A stretch of 64,000 nucleotides of DNA from Heloderma charlesbogerti. Its lineage: Eukaryota > Chordata > Lepidosauria > Squamata > Helodermatidae. Both the position numbers and the translations under genes were made by a program. How positions within the stretch are numbered: position 1 is the stretch's first letter; each line of letters begins with the position of its first letter. The notes under the pieces were generated by a model. It was not told where the DNA came from. It ran no database searches and saw only the letters and a program-made list of their open reading frames with translations. Below are positions 55,531-64,000 of this stretch, piece by piece. The stretch spans positions 434,001-498,000 of the forward strand of contig JANEZZ010003056.1 of assembly GCA_026122225.1 (NCBI GenBank), in the 5' to 3' direction.

Positions 55531-57549
55531 AAAATGTTGCAGGACAGTCTGGCTTTTAACAAAGCGTGGGAGCGTGAGAGTGTAAGGCCGAAGAAGTAGC
55601 TGTTAGCCTAGCGCGCCGAGGGGGGGGGGCAGGAAAATTGCCCACAACGTTCTGAGTTGTGCAACATCATCACCTTGCCTAATTGAGATAAAATCCCTAA
55701 GAAATGGAAACTGAAAATGAAGACCCAGAAGATGAAGGCAAAATAGAAAATAAAGGTGAAGAATCAGCCCCCAGAGCACAAGCTAGACCCCTCTTCGAGT
55801 GAAAAGTGTGCCATAAGACTGTCCCAAAGCAGAATGAAGCGGAGAGACCACGTTGAAGATCTCTGTCAAGGTAACCGTGTTTAGCTTTAAACTGTGTTAG
55901 AATTGCATAGAGCCTGTAGCTACTGACCATCAGCTATATGATTTCTAAAGAGCGTAACCATTAAGCTTTTGCCGTGGGATTCCCTGCAATGAAGAAATCT
56001 CACTGATTTGAGTGTCCAGTGTTACACTGCCTAAGTGTGTGTGCTGAAGAAACCAAGAAACCAGACAGCATGTTCCTGGCCAAGCCAAAATCACGCTACT
56101 GCCATGCTCCTGAAAGCTGCAATAAACTGTGTAAGCTGGGAGACCCAACCTGATTGAGAAGAAAAAAAAATATTGGAGCAACTGTCTTAAAAAACAATGA
56201 GATCTGTGTAGCTGGCTGGCTGACGCTGTCAGTGATGTTACAACTTTAAATTAAGACTGTTTTCCTGTTTGAGACCCCAGTGAAGAAAGCTGACCCGAGT
56301 TATTTGTTGCCCGTGCCAAAGCAAGAATTTGGTGGCCCTGTACCTCATCGTGTCCTGTTTTGAGCTTCGGATTTACAAATACAAACAAACTGAGAAGCTT
56401 GCCTTTGAAGTCCTGCAAATCACCCCACCGCCTCCCCGAAGATTAATGGCTGCTTGAAAAATGCAAGTATAAGGCGATGCCCATCACCCCCCAGCGTCCT
56501 GAGTTTCGGCACTCAGTGTTTCAGTGCTTTCGTGTACCAGGTTAGAAGAGAAAAAAAAAGACTAAGTTTTTAAAATGTCTGTGAGAGAACCTGACAAAAA
56601 TAAAATAAAATTTACAGAGGAGTTGCCCAAGTTAAAGCGTCACGGCTAGAGAGCTGAGCTGTGCCGCTCTGTTTAGACAGAGGCCTTGCTAAAAAGTTAA
56701 AGGCCCTTGTCTGTCAGAAGGGGTGTAGGGCCACACTTTCCCTTTTTAAACTGATGCAAAAGTGGAGAGCCTTTGCTGGAAACATCGCATCTTCATTGCC
56801 CAGAGCCTTCTCTGTTTGCCTCCATCATTGTCTGGGCTTTTTAGAGACACTCTGCACATGGACTAAAATTTTAAATTGTCAAAGACTTGCCATGGACAGT
56901 GCTGTGAAGCTTTTGATAAACTTGAACTCTCATCGCTGTGGACCGTGTGTCTATGTTTGTAGTCAGCTCAGTGTACAGCAGGCTGAGTTTGATCTATGAC
57001 TTTTAGATTTCCTTCTGCTAAAACTCATGCAGCATAGAGTTGCCGATGCAAAAATGGTGACCTAGAACTCTTTGCGTGTGTGGGTATGCCCGTCCCTTGA
57101 TTTTAATGGGCCCTGAGCTTTCAGCCAGAAGAGCAGTATGATTGCTGGATCTGCTCCATCATGCCTTACCATGCAAAAGGTGTTTTCCATTCATTGTGTT
57201 AAATTGCAGAAAAAGTTTGTTGTGTATATTTTATGATTTCTTAAATATCATAAAATATATGTGATATTTGCAGATTAGTGTTAGTTGCAACTCCAAATGA
57301 TACTAAGTGTGGTTCCCAATGGATGACAAGGAGAAAAGACAAAGTCAAGTAGAGAAAAGACAAAAGCAAGTAAGAAAAAAAGGAATAGAGAAAGTAGCAG
57401 ACAGAGAAGAGAGAAAAAAAGAAGAAAAAAAGGCAAGAGGCAAAGAAAAAACATTTGTAGAAAAGAAGCGTGGCCATAGTTGCCCCCAGGGTAAATTAAA
57501 AGCAGCTGATTGTGCCTGCAGCTTATTACCTGGGATAAAGTAGCCACAA
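55531..57549 (+). other. Degenerate ERV interior, unassigned
   Basis: No motif I can assign. The frame 57307-57543 is lysine/glutamate-rich, which could be a degraded gag linker or simply purine-rich sequence. Expected gag matrix/p12 content is not detectable. Confidence 0.4.
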
Positions 57550-58083
57550 TAATGTAATAGTTCTTTAAAATAAAGAAAATGTAACTAGAAGAAAAAGAAG
57601 ACCCTATCCCAAATGTGTGTCACTGGGACTAGTGTAAGGCAGAAAGGTTTAAGTAAGTGAGTTTAACTTGAAAAAGACAAATAAAGAAACAAGGCTGGTG
57701 CATGGATCAGAAAGTTTTATATAAAAAGTTTGAAACATGATCTGCAATACAGGCAGATCAGCAAAGAAAACGAAAGCAAAAGAAAGAGAAAAAATTTGTC
57801 TTCCCATACTAATAAATAAAAGTGTTATCAAGCACCTTGGGAAGCGAAGTTGTTTACAGGAAGCTGTGCCTGAGAACCAAACACTTCTAGCCTATGCTGA
57901 AAATGCTTGCTAGTGTTGTGCTGCCTCATGGGTAACATGTATAGTATAAAAACCCATTTAGCCCAATAGCTCGTAGTTCAAAGAAGCTGTCTGATCCAAC
58001 CATTAAGTACGCCTGTGTGCTGTAAGTTACCCAATAAAGTCTCCTTGTAAGTAAATCCCCCCCTTGCTGGAATCCCAAAACAC
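57550..58083 (+). repeat. Probable second LTR nested in gag
   Basis: TATAAAAA at 57945-57952 is followed after about 85 bases by AATAAA (58033-58038) and TCTCCTTGTAAGTAAATCCC, then ..CCAAAACACA, the layout of an R/U5 region. It is unrelated in sequence to the main LTR. Capsid-like coding begins directly after it (about 58087). Left boundary is a guess. Confidence 0.5.
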
Positions 58084-58086
58084 AAG

Positions 58087-58330
58087 TGGGGCTAGAGCGC
58101 CTCACCCAGTATCAAACCCTGCTGTTAAAAGCCGTAAAGGCAGGTATAAAGAAGTCAATTAATATGACCAAAGTGTCTAAAGTGCTGCAAGGTGCCACCG
58201 AGGCCCCAGAGTGTACTTAGAGCATCTTTCAAATGCCTATCGCCAGTATACCTCCCTCAACCCAGAGGCCCAAGAAGACATGGATGAAAAAAGAAAAGAA
58301 GAAGACCCGGCAGAGGCAGAAGATTCTTAA
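58087..58330 (+). pseudogene. ERV gag capsid C-terminal fragment
   Basis: Reads GLERLTQYQTLLLKAVKAG and NMTKVSKVLQGATEAPE, the capsid stretch leading into the major homology region of gamma-type gag. A stop at about 58218 and a frame change follow; the rest is the charged tail. Confidence 0.65.
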
Positions 58331-58337
58331 AAAACAG

Positions 58338-58379
58338 TGTGCCCAGTGTGGACAAGATGGACATTAGTGGCATGAATGC
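58338..58379 (+). pseudogene. ERV nucleocapsid zinc knuckle with internal stop
   Basis: C-x2-C-x4-H-x4-C spacing is intact (CAQCGQDGH, stop, WHEC), with TAG at 58365-58367 inside the knuckle. Confidence 0.75.
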
Positions 58380-58450
58380 CCAAATAAAATAAATCAAATA
58401 CACAAAGGAGAAAACCAAAGGGGCCAGAATGGGCGAAGAGGGAGACAGCT

Positions 58451-58494
58451 TAAGAGGGGCCGTGACATTGACTAAGAGGGGCCGTGACATTGAC
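58451..58494 (+). repeat. 22-bp exact tandem duplication in the ERV
   Basis: TAAGAGGGGCCGTGACATTGAC-type unit (TAAGAGGGGCC + GTGACATTGAC) at 58451-58472 and 58473-58494, just before the protease motif. Confidence 0.9.
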
Positions 58495-58530
58495 TTCATA
58501 ATTGACACTGGAGTGGCATCAAGAGCAAGC
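58492..58530 (+). pseudogene. ERV protease active-site remnant
   Basis: DFIIDTGVAS; the DTG catalytic triad is at 58504-58512. The remaining protease and nearly all of pol are absent. Confidence 0.65.
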
Positions 58531-58599
58531 AAACGTTAGCCTTAAACAAGAAGTCCAAACACTGAACAAAGTTCTTCAAGTCCAGCGTCGCTTTGTCTT

Positions 58600-58760
58600 A
58601 GAAAATAAGCCCCCAATTCCCATCACAGAAGCTCATCCTTTCCAACCAAGAGTTAAAGTATGAGTTAAAGAAGGAAAAATAACCCTTTGACTCCCAGATG
58701 GAGAGGACTGAAAACTGTCATACTTTCCACCCCCGCAGCTATGAAAGCAGCTGGAGTTAA
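58600..58760 (+). pseudogene. Possible integrase C-terminal remnant
   Basis: EAHPFQPRVKV followed by short frames with stops resembles the end of gamma-type pol (basic, HPFQP-like). Only about 0.1 kb separates it from the protease, so a large pol deletion is implied. Confidence 0.35.
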
Positions 58761-59024
58761 ACCCTGAATACATTAGACACGAGTCAAGAGAGCGAGAGGG
58801 AGAGAGTAGACTGTAAACAGAAATCCTGAAAATCCTTTAAAAATCATTCTGAAAAAGCAGTAAGAAGACTCAGGCTAGACCTTACTGTGGACACACCGGG
58901 AAACTGTCCCCCTGCGTACGGTCAGACCTGCAACTGGAGAATTGAAGAAGGGGACTAGACCCTACTGCAGCTTGCCAGGTGAATAGCTGCCCAGCGTACG
59001 GTCAGATCCCAAAGAAGATCAAAC

Positions 59025-59096
59025 ATGCGTGTTGTAGTGTTAGTAGTGTTGCATTGTGTCTCCTTAATAAGGTGCAAAAAGGGGGCCAGCCCCTGA
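59025..59096 (+). pseudogene. ERV env signal peptide-like start
   Basis: MRVVVLVVLHCVSLIRC is hydrophobic like an env leader and stops after 23 codons. Surface-subunit sequence up to 59640 is broken by stops; frame 59175-59459 (with several Cys and Asn-X-Thr) is a possible piece. Confidence 0.45.
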
Positions 59097-59687
59097 AAGA
59101 AAAGTTTGTCCCAGTGATTTGCTGATAATTACTGGCTTCACCTGGCTAACATCACGAGAGTAAAACATTTTTGTTTGCCAAGAGGTATACCTGCAAACAG
59201 GCTTATTAGCTCTTGCCTAATACCTGTCTGTAGACATCCTGGGAAAATTCAAAAAGATACCATGTTAAGAGTTTATGGTGTAAGTTTAACTTATTCCCAA
59301 AATGCTAATTGGGGCGTGGTTGCAAAGATCCTACCCCCTACAGAGTTCACTCTACGCACCCCCATCGTTGCTGAAACAAATGCTACGTGTGCACGAATGC
59401 TTAATTGTCAAAATTTTTCCAGAAAATATAAAGCTATCCCTGGCCCCCTTCCACTGTAATAAAATTCAAAACATATCTTTTAATAATGCCCACATACTTT
59501 TGCCTCATGGATGGTTTTAGACATGTAGTTCCCGCACTTGGTCATTCATTCCTGCCAACTTGTCTAATAACCACCCATGTTGCCTCAGCCGCCAATTGAA
59601 CTGGTGCCAATTCTTCCCCTGTAGCCCGAGAAAATCCGTCGACGGCAGCCTCGAGCACTCCAACTAACTAAAAATTGTAATAGTCAT

Positions 59688-60044
59688 GTGCAGTTATATT
59701 TTGACTCAGAAAAATTGGCCTTAGCAATGTCACTGGTTAGGGTTCCAGGTTTAGCCTTGGCTAATAGTCTAGAAATCAACCGGTTAGCTTGCAGCTTAGC
59801 CAAAAGCATAAATGCCACCTCACAAGCATTGTCATTGTTAAATAAAGAGTTGCGTGATCTAAGAGGTGCAGTTCTAGAAAACAGAGCTGGTATAAATTAC
59901 CTCTTCCTTCTTCATCATTTAAGTTGTGAGACACACCAAAAGCTCTGTTATTTTAACTTAACTGATAATGGCAATGCTGTAGATGAACAGATCAACAAGC
60001 TGCACAATATAGTAGCTAACAAAACAATAAGACAAAACAATTAG
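59688..60044 (+). pseudogene. ERV env transmembrane-subunit fragment
   Basis: An open 118-codon frame with a heptad-like stretch (LANSLEINRLACSLAKSI, LSLLNKELRDLR), then GAVLENRAGINYLFLL and a Cys-containing segment. This is the arrangement of the heptad repeat, immunosuppressive-like region and disulfide loop in gamma- and alpha-type TM subunits. It stops before any membrane span. Confidence 0.65.
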
Positions 60045-60313
60045 CTAAATTAGTTAACCCCTTGGCTTCCAGATCTTAGCTGGCTTAAAAGCATTGTTCA
60101 TCCTAATTCTACCAGTGTTGTTCATAAAAGTTCTGTTATGTCTCTGCGTTCCTTGTCTTATGCGCTGTTTAACCAATCTGTTTTATGTCTCAGCTAGTAA
60201 AACTGCTGCCCTCTACGCTCTAATAGCCCAACAAGAGGCTAAGTAATATGTATGTCACAAAAAGCTTTGTATAGTTATCAGAAATGCTATAATTGTAATG
60301 AAATTATGCATTT

Positions 60314-60323
60314 AAGGGGGGAA
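60314..60323 (+). promoter_or_regulatory. Polypurine tract
   Basis: AAGGGGGGAA directly before the 3' LTR, the plus-strand primer. Confidence 0.85.
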
Positions 60324-60764
60324 TGTAGCAGCCATATCAGGGGTCAGACTAAGTAGCCTCATGCAGTCTCATGCTTCATGTTCTTGCTGAGCTCTTTCTC
60401 CCTTGAATATATTGTTGTAAGCTGACGAGACACAGGAATTCCTTATCTTGTCAAAGGTCATACAGTTGTATATCTTGTTCTCTGCTGTTCTCTTCTGTTC
60501 TCTCCTTATCATGGCTACCCTATAACCCAGTTCTTGTATTATAAACAATAGTGCTAGGAGAAGAAATGTTGAGGATTGCAACCCCACGCGAGAGGGGGAG
60601 GAGGAGCCATTTCATATGTGTCACAATGTCTATAAAACCAATGTGCTAATGTATTTCGGGGCTTCTGGCTCTTTGGAAATGATTCCAGCCTTAAGCCCGC
60701 GCGTTAAATAAAGAATCTCTTTTTCCTTCACTCCGTGGTCTCTCTGACTCTGGGTTCTGCAACA
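60324..60764 (+). repeat. 3' LTR
   Basis: Same length as the 5' LTR and three substitutions apart; TATA and AATAAA at equivalent places. Confidence 0.95.
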
Positions 60765-61094
60765 CTAAGACGGCCAAAAATAAGGAACGTACGCATTTGC
60801 GTACGCATTTTTTTAAAAAACTCAGCCGTGATAGGCTACATAAGTCTTTATGTAGCCTATCACGGCTGAATACAGGGACGCAAGCGGTGGCGGCTACGGC
60901 AGCCGCCATTTGTGTTCCTGCTAGCCAGTGGCCGAATGTCTGGCTGCTGGCGGAGCCGGCCGGTGGCTCTGCGGAATCCCTGCGGAGCGGAGCCAGCTGT
61001 CGAGGATTCCTGGGGGGAGGGATGGAGCACCTCCCCCCACCAGCGGATGCCCCGACCGGAACAGGTAAGTGATTCGTACACCCCTAAGTACAGG

Positions 61095-62750
61095 CAGGTA
61101 GCACAGAATTGCAGGGATGGCATCAGGAAGGCTAAAGCTGAGAACGAGCTGAGGTTAGCGAGGGATGCTAAAAACAACAAAAAGGCTTTCTTCAGCTATG
61201 TACATAGTAAAAGACAGAGGAAAGAAATGGTTGTTCAGCTATTAAATAAGGATGACAAAATGATAACAGATGACAAAGAAAAGGCAGAGGTGCTGAATTC
61301 CTACTTTGGCTCAGTCTTCTCCCAAAAGAGGGTCTATGACCCCCCTGGCAAAGGCGAAGTACAGGCTGAAGGGGCAGGATTGCAGCTTGAGATCAATAGG
61401 CATATGGTCAAGGAACACCTAATTACTTTGAATGAGTTCAAATCTCCAGGGCCAGATGAATTGCATCCTAGAGTAATAAAGGAACTGGCCGAAGAACCGC
61501 TGTCTATTCTCTTTGAGAAATCATGGAGGACGGGGGAAGTGCCAGATGGCTGGAGGAGGGCTAATGTTGTCCCTATCTTCACAAAGGGTAAAAAGGAGGA
61601 ACCTGGGAACTACAGACCAGTCAGTCTGACATCAATCCCTGGGAAAATTCTGGAGCAGAGTATAAAGCAATCCATCTGTAAGTACCTTGAAAACACTGCA
61701 GTGATGACTTGAAGCCAACATGGATTTTTCAAGAACAAATCCTGCCAGACGAATCTGATCTCATTTTTTGATCAAGTAACCTCCCTTGTGGACTGTGGGA
61801 AGGCTGTGGACATATATACCTCGATATCAGCAAAGCTTTTGACAAAGTGCCCCATGATATCCTGATGAGCAAACTAGCACAAAGTGGGCTAGATGAAACA
61901 ACGATCCAGTGGATCCACAGTTGGCTACAGAATCGGACTCCAAGAGTGCTTATCAATGGGACCTTCTCAAACTGGGAAGAGGTAACGAGTGGGGGTACCA
62001 CAGGGCTCAGTCCTGGGCCCAGTGCTCTTCAACATTTTTATTCATCACGTGGAGGAGGAGGTGCAGGGAATGCTGATCAAATTTGCAGATGACACAAAAT
62101 CGGGCAGGATAGCTAATACCTTGGAAGACAGAAACAAAATTCAAAGTGATCTTGATAGACTGGAGCGCTGGGCAGAAAACAACAGAATGACATTTCACAG
62201 GGATAAATGCCAAGTTCTGCACCTAGGAAAAAGAAACCAAATACACAGTTACAAGATGGGGGATACGTGGCTCAGCAAGACTACAAGCAAGAAGGATTTT
62301 GGAATTGTTGTCGATCACAAGCTGAAGATGAGCTAACAATCTGATATGGCTGCAAAAAAGGCAAATGCTCTTTTGGGCTGCATTACTAGAAGCATAGCTT
62401 CCAAATCCTGGGAAGTACTAGTTCCCCTCTACTCAGCACTGGTTAGGCCTCATCTGGAGTACTGTGTCCAGTTCTGGGCACCGCACTTTAAGAAGGATGC
62501 AGACAAACTGGAGAGGGTTCAGAGGAGGGCAACAAAGATGATCAGGGGACTGGAAACAAAGCCCTATGAGGAGAGACTGAAAGAACTGGGCATGTTTAGC
62601 CTTGAGAAGAGAAGACTGAGGAGAGATATGATAGCACTCTTCAAGTCCTTGAAAGGTGGTCACAGAGAGGAAGGGCAGGATCTCTTCTCGATCATCCCAG
62701 AGTGCAGGACATGGAAGAATGGTCTCAGGAAGCCAGATTCTGGCTGAACA
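61095..62750 (+). pseudogene. CR1 ORF2 reverse transcriptase (continuation)
   Basis: Resumes after the hAT copy with QVAQNCRDGIRKAKAENE and AFFSYVHSKRQRKE, then SPGPDELHPRVIKELAEE, NYRPVSLTSIPGKILEQS, a stop near 61710, [17 protein letters not shown] and FADDTK (about 62083-62100). It continues with [11 protein letters not shown], a stop before 62340, [18 protein letters not shown] and [11 protein letters not shown]. At least three disabling mutations. Confidence 0.9.
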
Positions 62751-62970
62751 TCAGGAAAAACGTCCTGTTAGAGCAATACGACAATGGAACCAATGACCTA
62801 GGGAGGTGGTGGGCTCTCCCACATTGAAGGCCTTCAAGACGAGTCTGGACAGCCATCTGTCAGGGATGCTCTGACTTGGATTCCTGCATTGAGCAGGGGG
62901 TTGGACTCGATGGCCTTGTAGGCCCCTTCCAACCCTACCATTCTATGATTCTATGATTCTACGATTCTAC
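62751..62970 (+). repeat. CR1 3' UTR and 8-bp tail repeats
   Basis: GCAGGGGGTTGGACTCGATGG...CCTTCCAACCC, then ATTCTATG repeated (two exact, two variant copies), ending at the duplicated target. Confidence 0.9.
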
Positions 62971-63042
62971 AATAACAATCCACAACACCATCTGTTGAGA
63001 GAGAGAGAGAGAGAGATTAGACAGTTCTGTTTCAAATATGTG
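62971..63042 (+). repeat. Right copy of the 68/72-bp target duplication
   Basis: See 49559-49626. Confidence 0.9.
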
Positions 63043-63755
63043 CATTAAGATAAGCAAACCGTATATCTAAGTAAGCATCCAGACGAAACTGATGACTCTA
63101 GGTGATGTGTTCAAATGCAGCCAGAGCAGTAAGAACTTCAGTCCACTGAATGAGAGGTGGTGGGTATTTCTCCTTCCAAGGCTGGAAGTAAGAGTCTCTT
63201 TGCAACTGTTAGGGCTCTCAAAGTCCACTTTTGCTGTCCATCCGCATGAACATCTGCAATTTATGTGGGCAGTAATTTCTAACCAGAAAGAAGCCGCACA
63301 GGGTGTGCCCACATCATATGCCTCAGCGACACATTGTCAGCGCTACAATGCTGACATCTAGCAGAGCTATGCAGCTTCTTCTTAACCAGCCTCTGTGGCA
63401 TCCAATATACATGAAACATCAATTTTGGTTGAATCAGCCTCAGTTTTAAATCTACAGAAATAGTACATATGGCAACTGATCAACTTTCCTTTGATCAGAC
63501 TGTATAAAGCATTCCAATTCCCTATTCCATTCCATACTGAACATCCACTTCATTATATTCCAGAAGACATTTATAGACAGCTATTGCAGGCTTAGCTTTC
63601 TGTAAAGATCCCATTAATTCCTCCAACGATATAGGTGGTCTTGAAGCACTCATCACTGATGGCCCATATATAGATACCAAAAGGTGCTGCAATTGAATAT
63701 ATTGCCACCCAGCGCTAGATGATGAGGGATATATATGCCACAATACTGGAGATGG
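63043..63755 (-). pseudogene. Probable L1/Tx1-like LINE ORF2 C-terminus, antisense
   Basis: Minus strand 63522-63743 reads MGSLQKAKPAIAVYKCLLEYNEVDVQYGME; nearer the 3' end come ALAAFEHIT and FRLDAYLDI (about 63070-63130). This order resembles the C-terminus of L1/Tx1-type ORF2, but many stops make the call tentative. It continues at 49466-49626 across the CR1. Confidence 0.4.
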
Positions 63756-63763
63756 TAACAGCT

Positions 63764-64000
63764 AGGGCTGTGCCCCACTTCGGCTGAATCCCAAATTCTG
63801 AAGCAAATCGGGGTGATTTGGACCACTTCAGTCCGAATTCGAAGCAGGTCTGGAGCAGTCCAAAGTGGGTTGGAGAGATCCGAAGCGCTTCGGATCGCTT
63901 CAGACAATTCTGAAGCCCAGACAGCCTGTTTGAGCAAATGAAACAATTTGCTAGAGAGGGGAGGGGGAGAGGAGGAATTGGGGGGGGGCAGAACTGAGCC
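63764..64000. mobile_element. Start of a hAT-like element running off the window
   Basis: TAGGGCTGTGCCCCACTTCGG is a hAT-type left end; CCGAAGCGCTTCGG (63881-63894) and repeated CGAAT/TTCTGAAGC phrases form internal palindromes. The right end is outside. Confidence 0.5.

Larger units (their letters stand above)
54197..60764 (+). mobile_element. Gammaretrovirus-like endogenous provirus, defective
   Basis: Two 441-bp LTRs, 4-bp TSD CTAA (54193-54196, 60765-60768), tRNA-His primer site, polypurine tract, and recognisable pieces of gag, protease and env. The 5.7-kb interior has no reverse transcriptase or RNase H that I can find and is full of stops. The 4-bp TSD, gag start and His primer fit the gamma-like (class I) group. 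Described only as found; no reading frame is reconstructed. Confidence 0.9.
53697..61086. mobile_element. Family I hAT-like element, copy G, containing an ERV, perfect TSD
   Basis: TAGGGATGTCAGAGAATTCC at the left and CGTACACCCCTA at the right, with AGTACAGG at 53689-53696 and 61087-61094. Without the ERV the element is about 0.8 kb. Left half palindromes at about 53940-53980 and 54060-54185; right half 60821-60868. Opposite orientation to copy F relative to CR1. Confidence 0.9.
49627..62970 (+). mobile_element. Near full-length CR1 LINE, interrupted by two hAT copies, an ERV and a BovB tail
   Basis: 5' monomers (49627-51290), ORF1 (about 51485-52500), ORF2 endonuclease (about 52640-53320), ORF2 reverse transcriptase (61095-62750), 3' UTR and (ATTCTATG)n-type tail to 62970. 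Removing insertions at 50158-50939, 53421-53502 and 53697-61086 plus their TSDs leaves roughly 5 kb, the expected size of a complete CR1. Stops in ORF1 and frameshifts in ORF2 make it inactive now. The long flanking duplication defines both ends. Confidence 0.9.

Noticed and set aside
57307..57543. A lysine/glutamate-rich coding gene
   Set aside because: Purine-rich sequence inside a decayed ERV; no start context or homologous motif.

Overview
The window looks like gene-poor, repeat-rich intergenic or intronic DNA from a squamate reptile (lizard or snake). The evidence is the mix of mobile elements: CR1-clade LINEs ending in ATTCTATG-type tails, L2/CR1-like LINE ends, BovB-type RTE 3' ends, tRNA-derived SINEs of reptilian type, and a large set of non-autonomous hAT-like DNA transposons with 8-bp target site duplications (TSDs). 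I found no exon of a host gene that I can defend. Every open reading frame longer than about 100 codons that I can identify is a transposon or retrovirus fragment. Species and names of repeat families cannot be fixed from sequence alone; element classes are called from recognisable protein motifs, termini and TSDs. I call the hAT-like families I (palindrome arrays), II, III and IV for convenience.

Layout. 0.7-1.5 kb: family I hAT copy. 3.3-5.3 kb: CR1 3' end, SINE, hairpin MITE, L2-like end. 5.5-10.4 kb: MITEs, SINE, LINE fragments and a candidate conserved non-coding stretch. 11.5-14.6 kb: antisense CR1, then an antisense L2/CR1-like LINE split by a family I copy, then family II and an L2-like end. 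15.1-15.5 kb: two adjacent tRNA-Ala-derived SINEs. 18.5-21.6 kb: CR1 split by a family I copy with an 8-bp geometry. 22-25 kb: family IV MITE with a 53-bp tandem array, then a young BovB nested in an older one. 25.9-48.6 kb: family II, III and IV MITEs, CR1 and LINE pieces, SINEs, microsatellites and two further family I copies.

49.4-63.8 kb is the most informative part. A probable L1/Tx1-like LINE (antisense) is split by a near full-length CR1, with 5' monomers, ORF1 with a GDSL-type esterase, and ORF2 with endonuclease and reverse transcriptase. That CR1 is flanked by an unusually long (68/72 bp) duplication. It is itself split by two family I hAT copies (perfect 8-bp TSDs) and a BovB tail (12-bp TSD). 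One of the hAT copies is split by a tRNA-His-primed, gammaretrovirus-like endogenous provirus (4-bp TSD, two 441-bp LTRs differing at 3 positions), whose gag region carries what looks like another solo LTR. The nest gives a relative clock: L1-like, CR1, hAT, ERV. The ERV is young by LTR identity but has almost no pol and is full of stops, which suggests a defective lineage mobilised in trans.

The genes here do not work together as a pathway. What is worth attention is the architecture: modular palindrome arrays inside the hAT copies, sharing of termini between families, nesting order, and a few non-repetitive stretches that could be regulatory.
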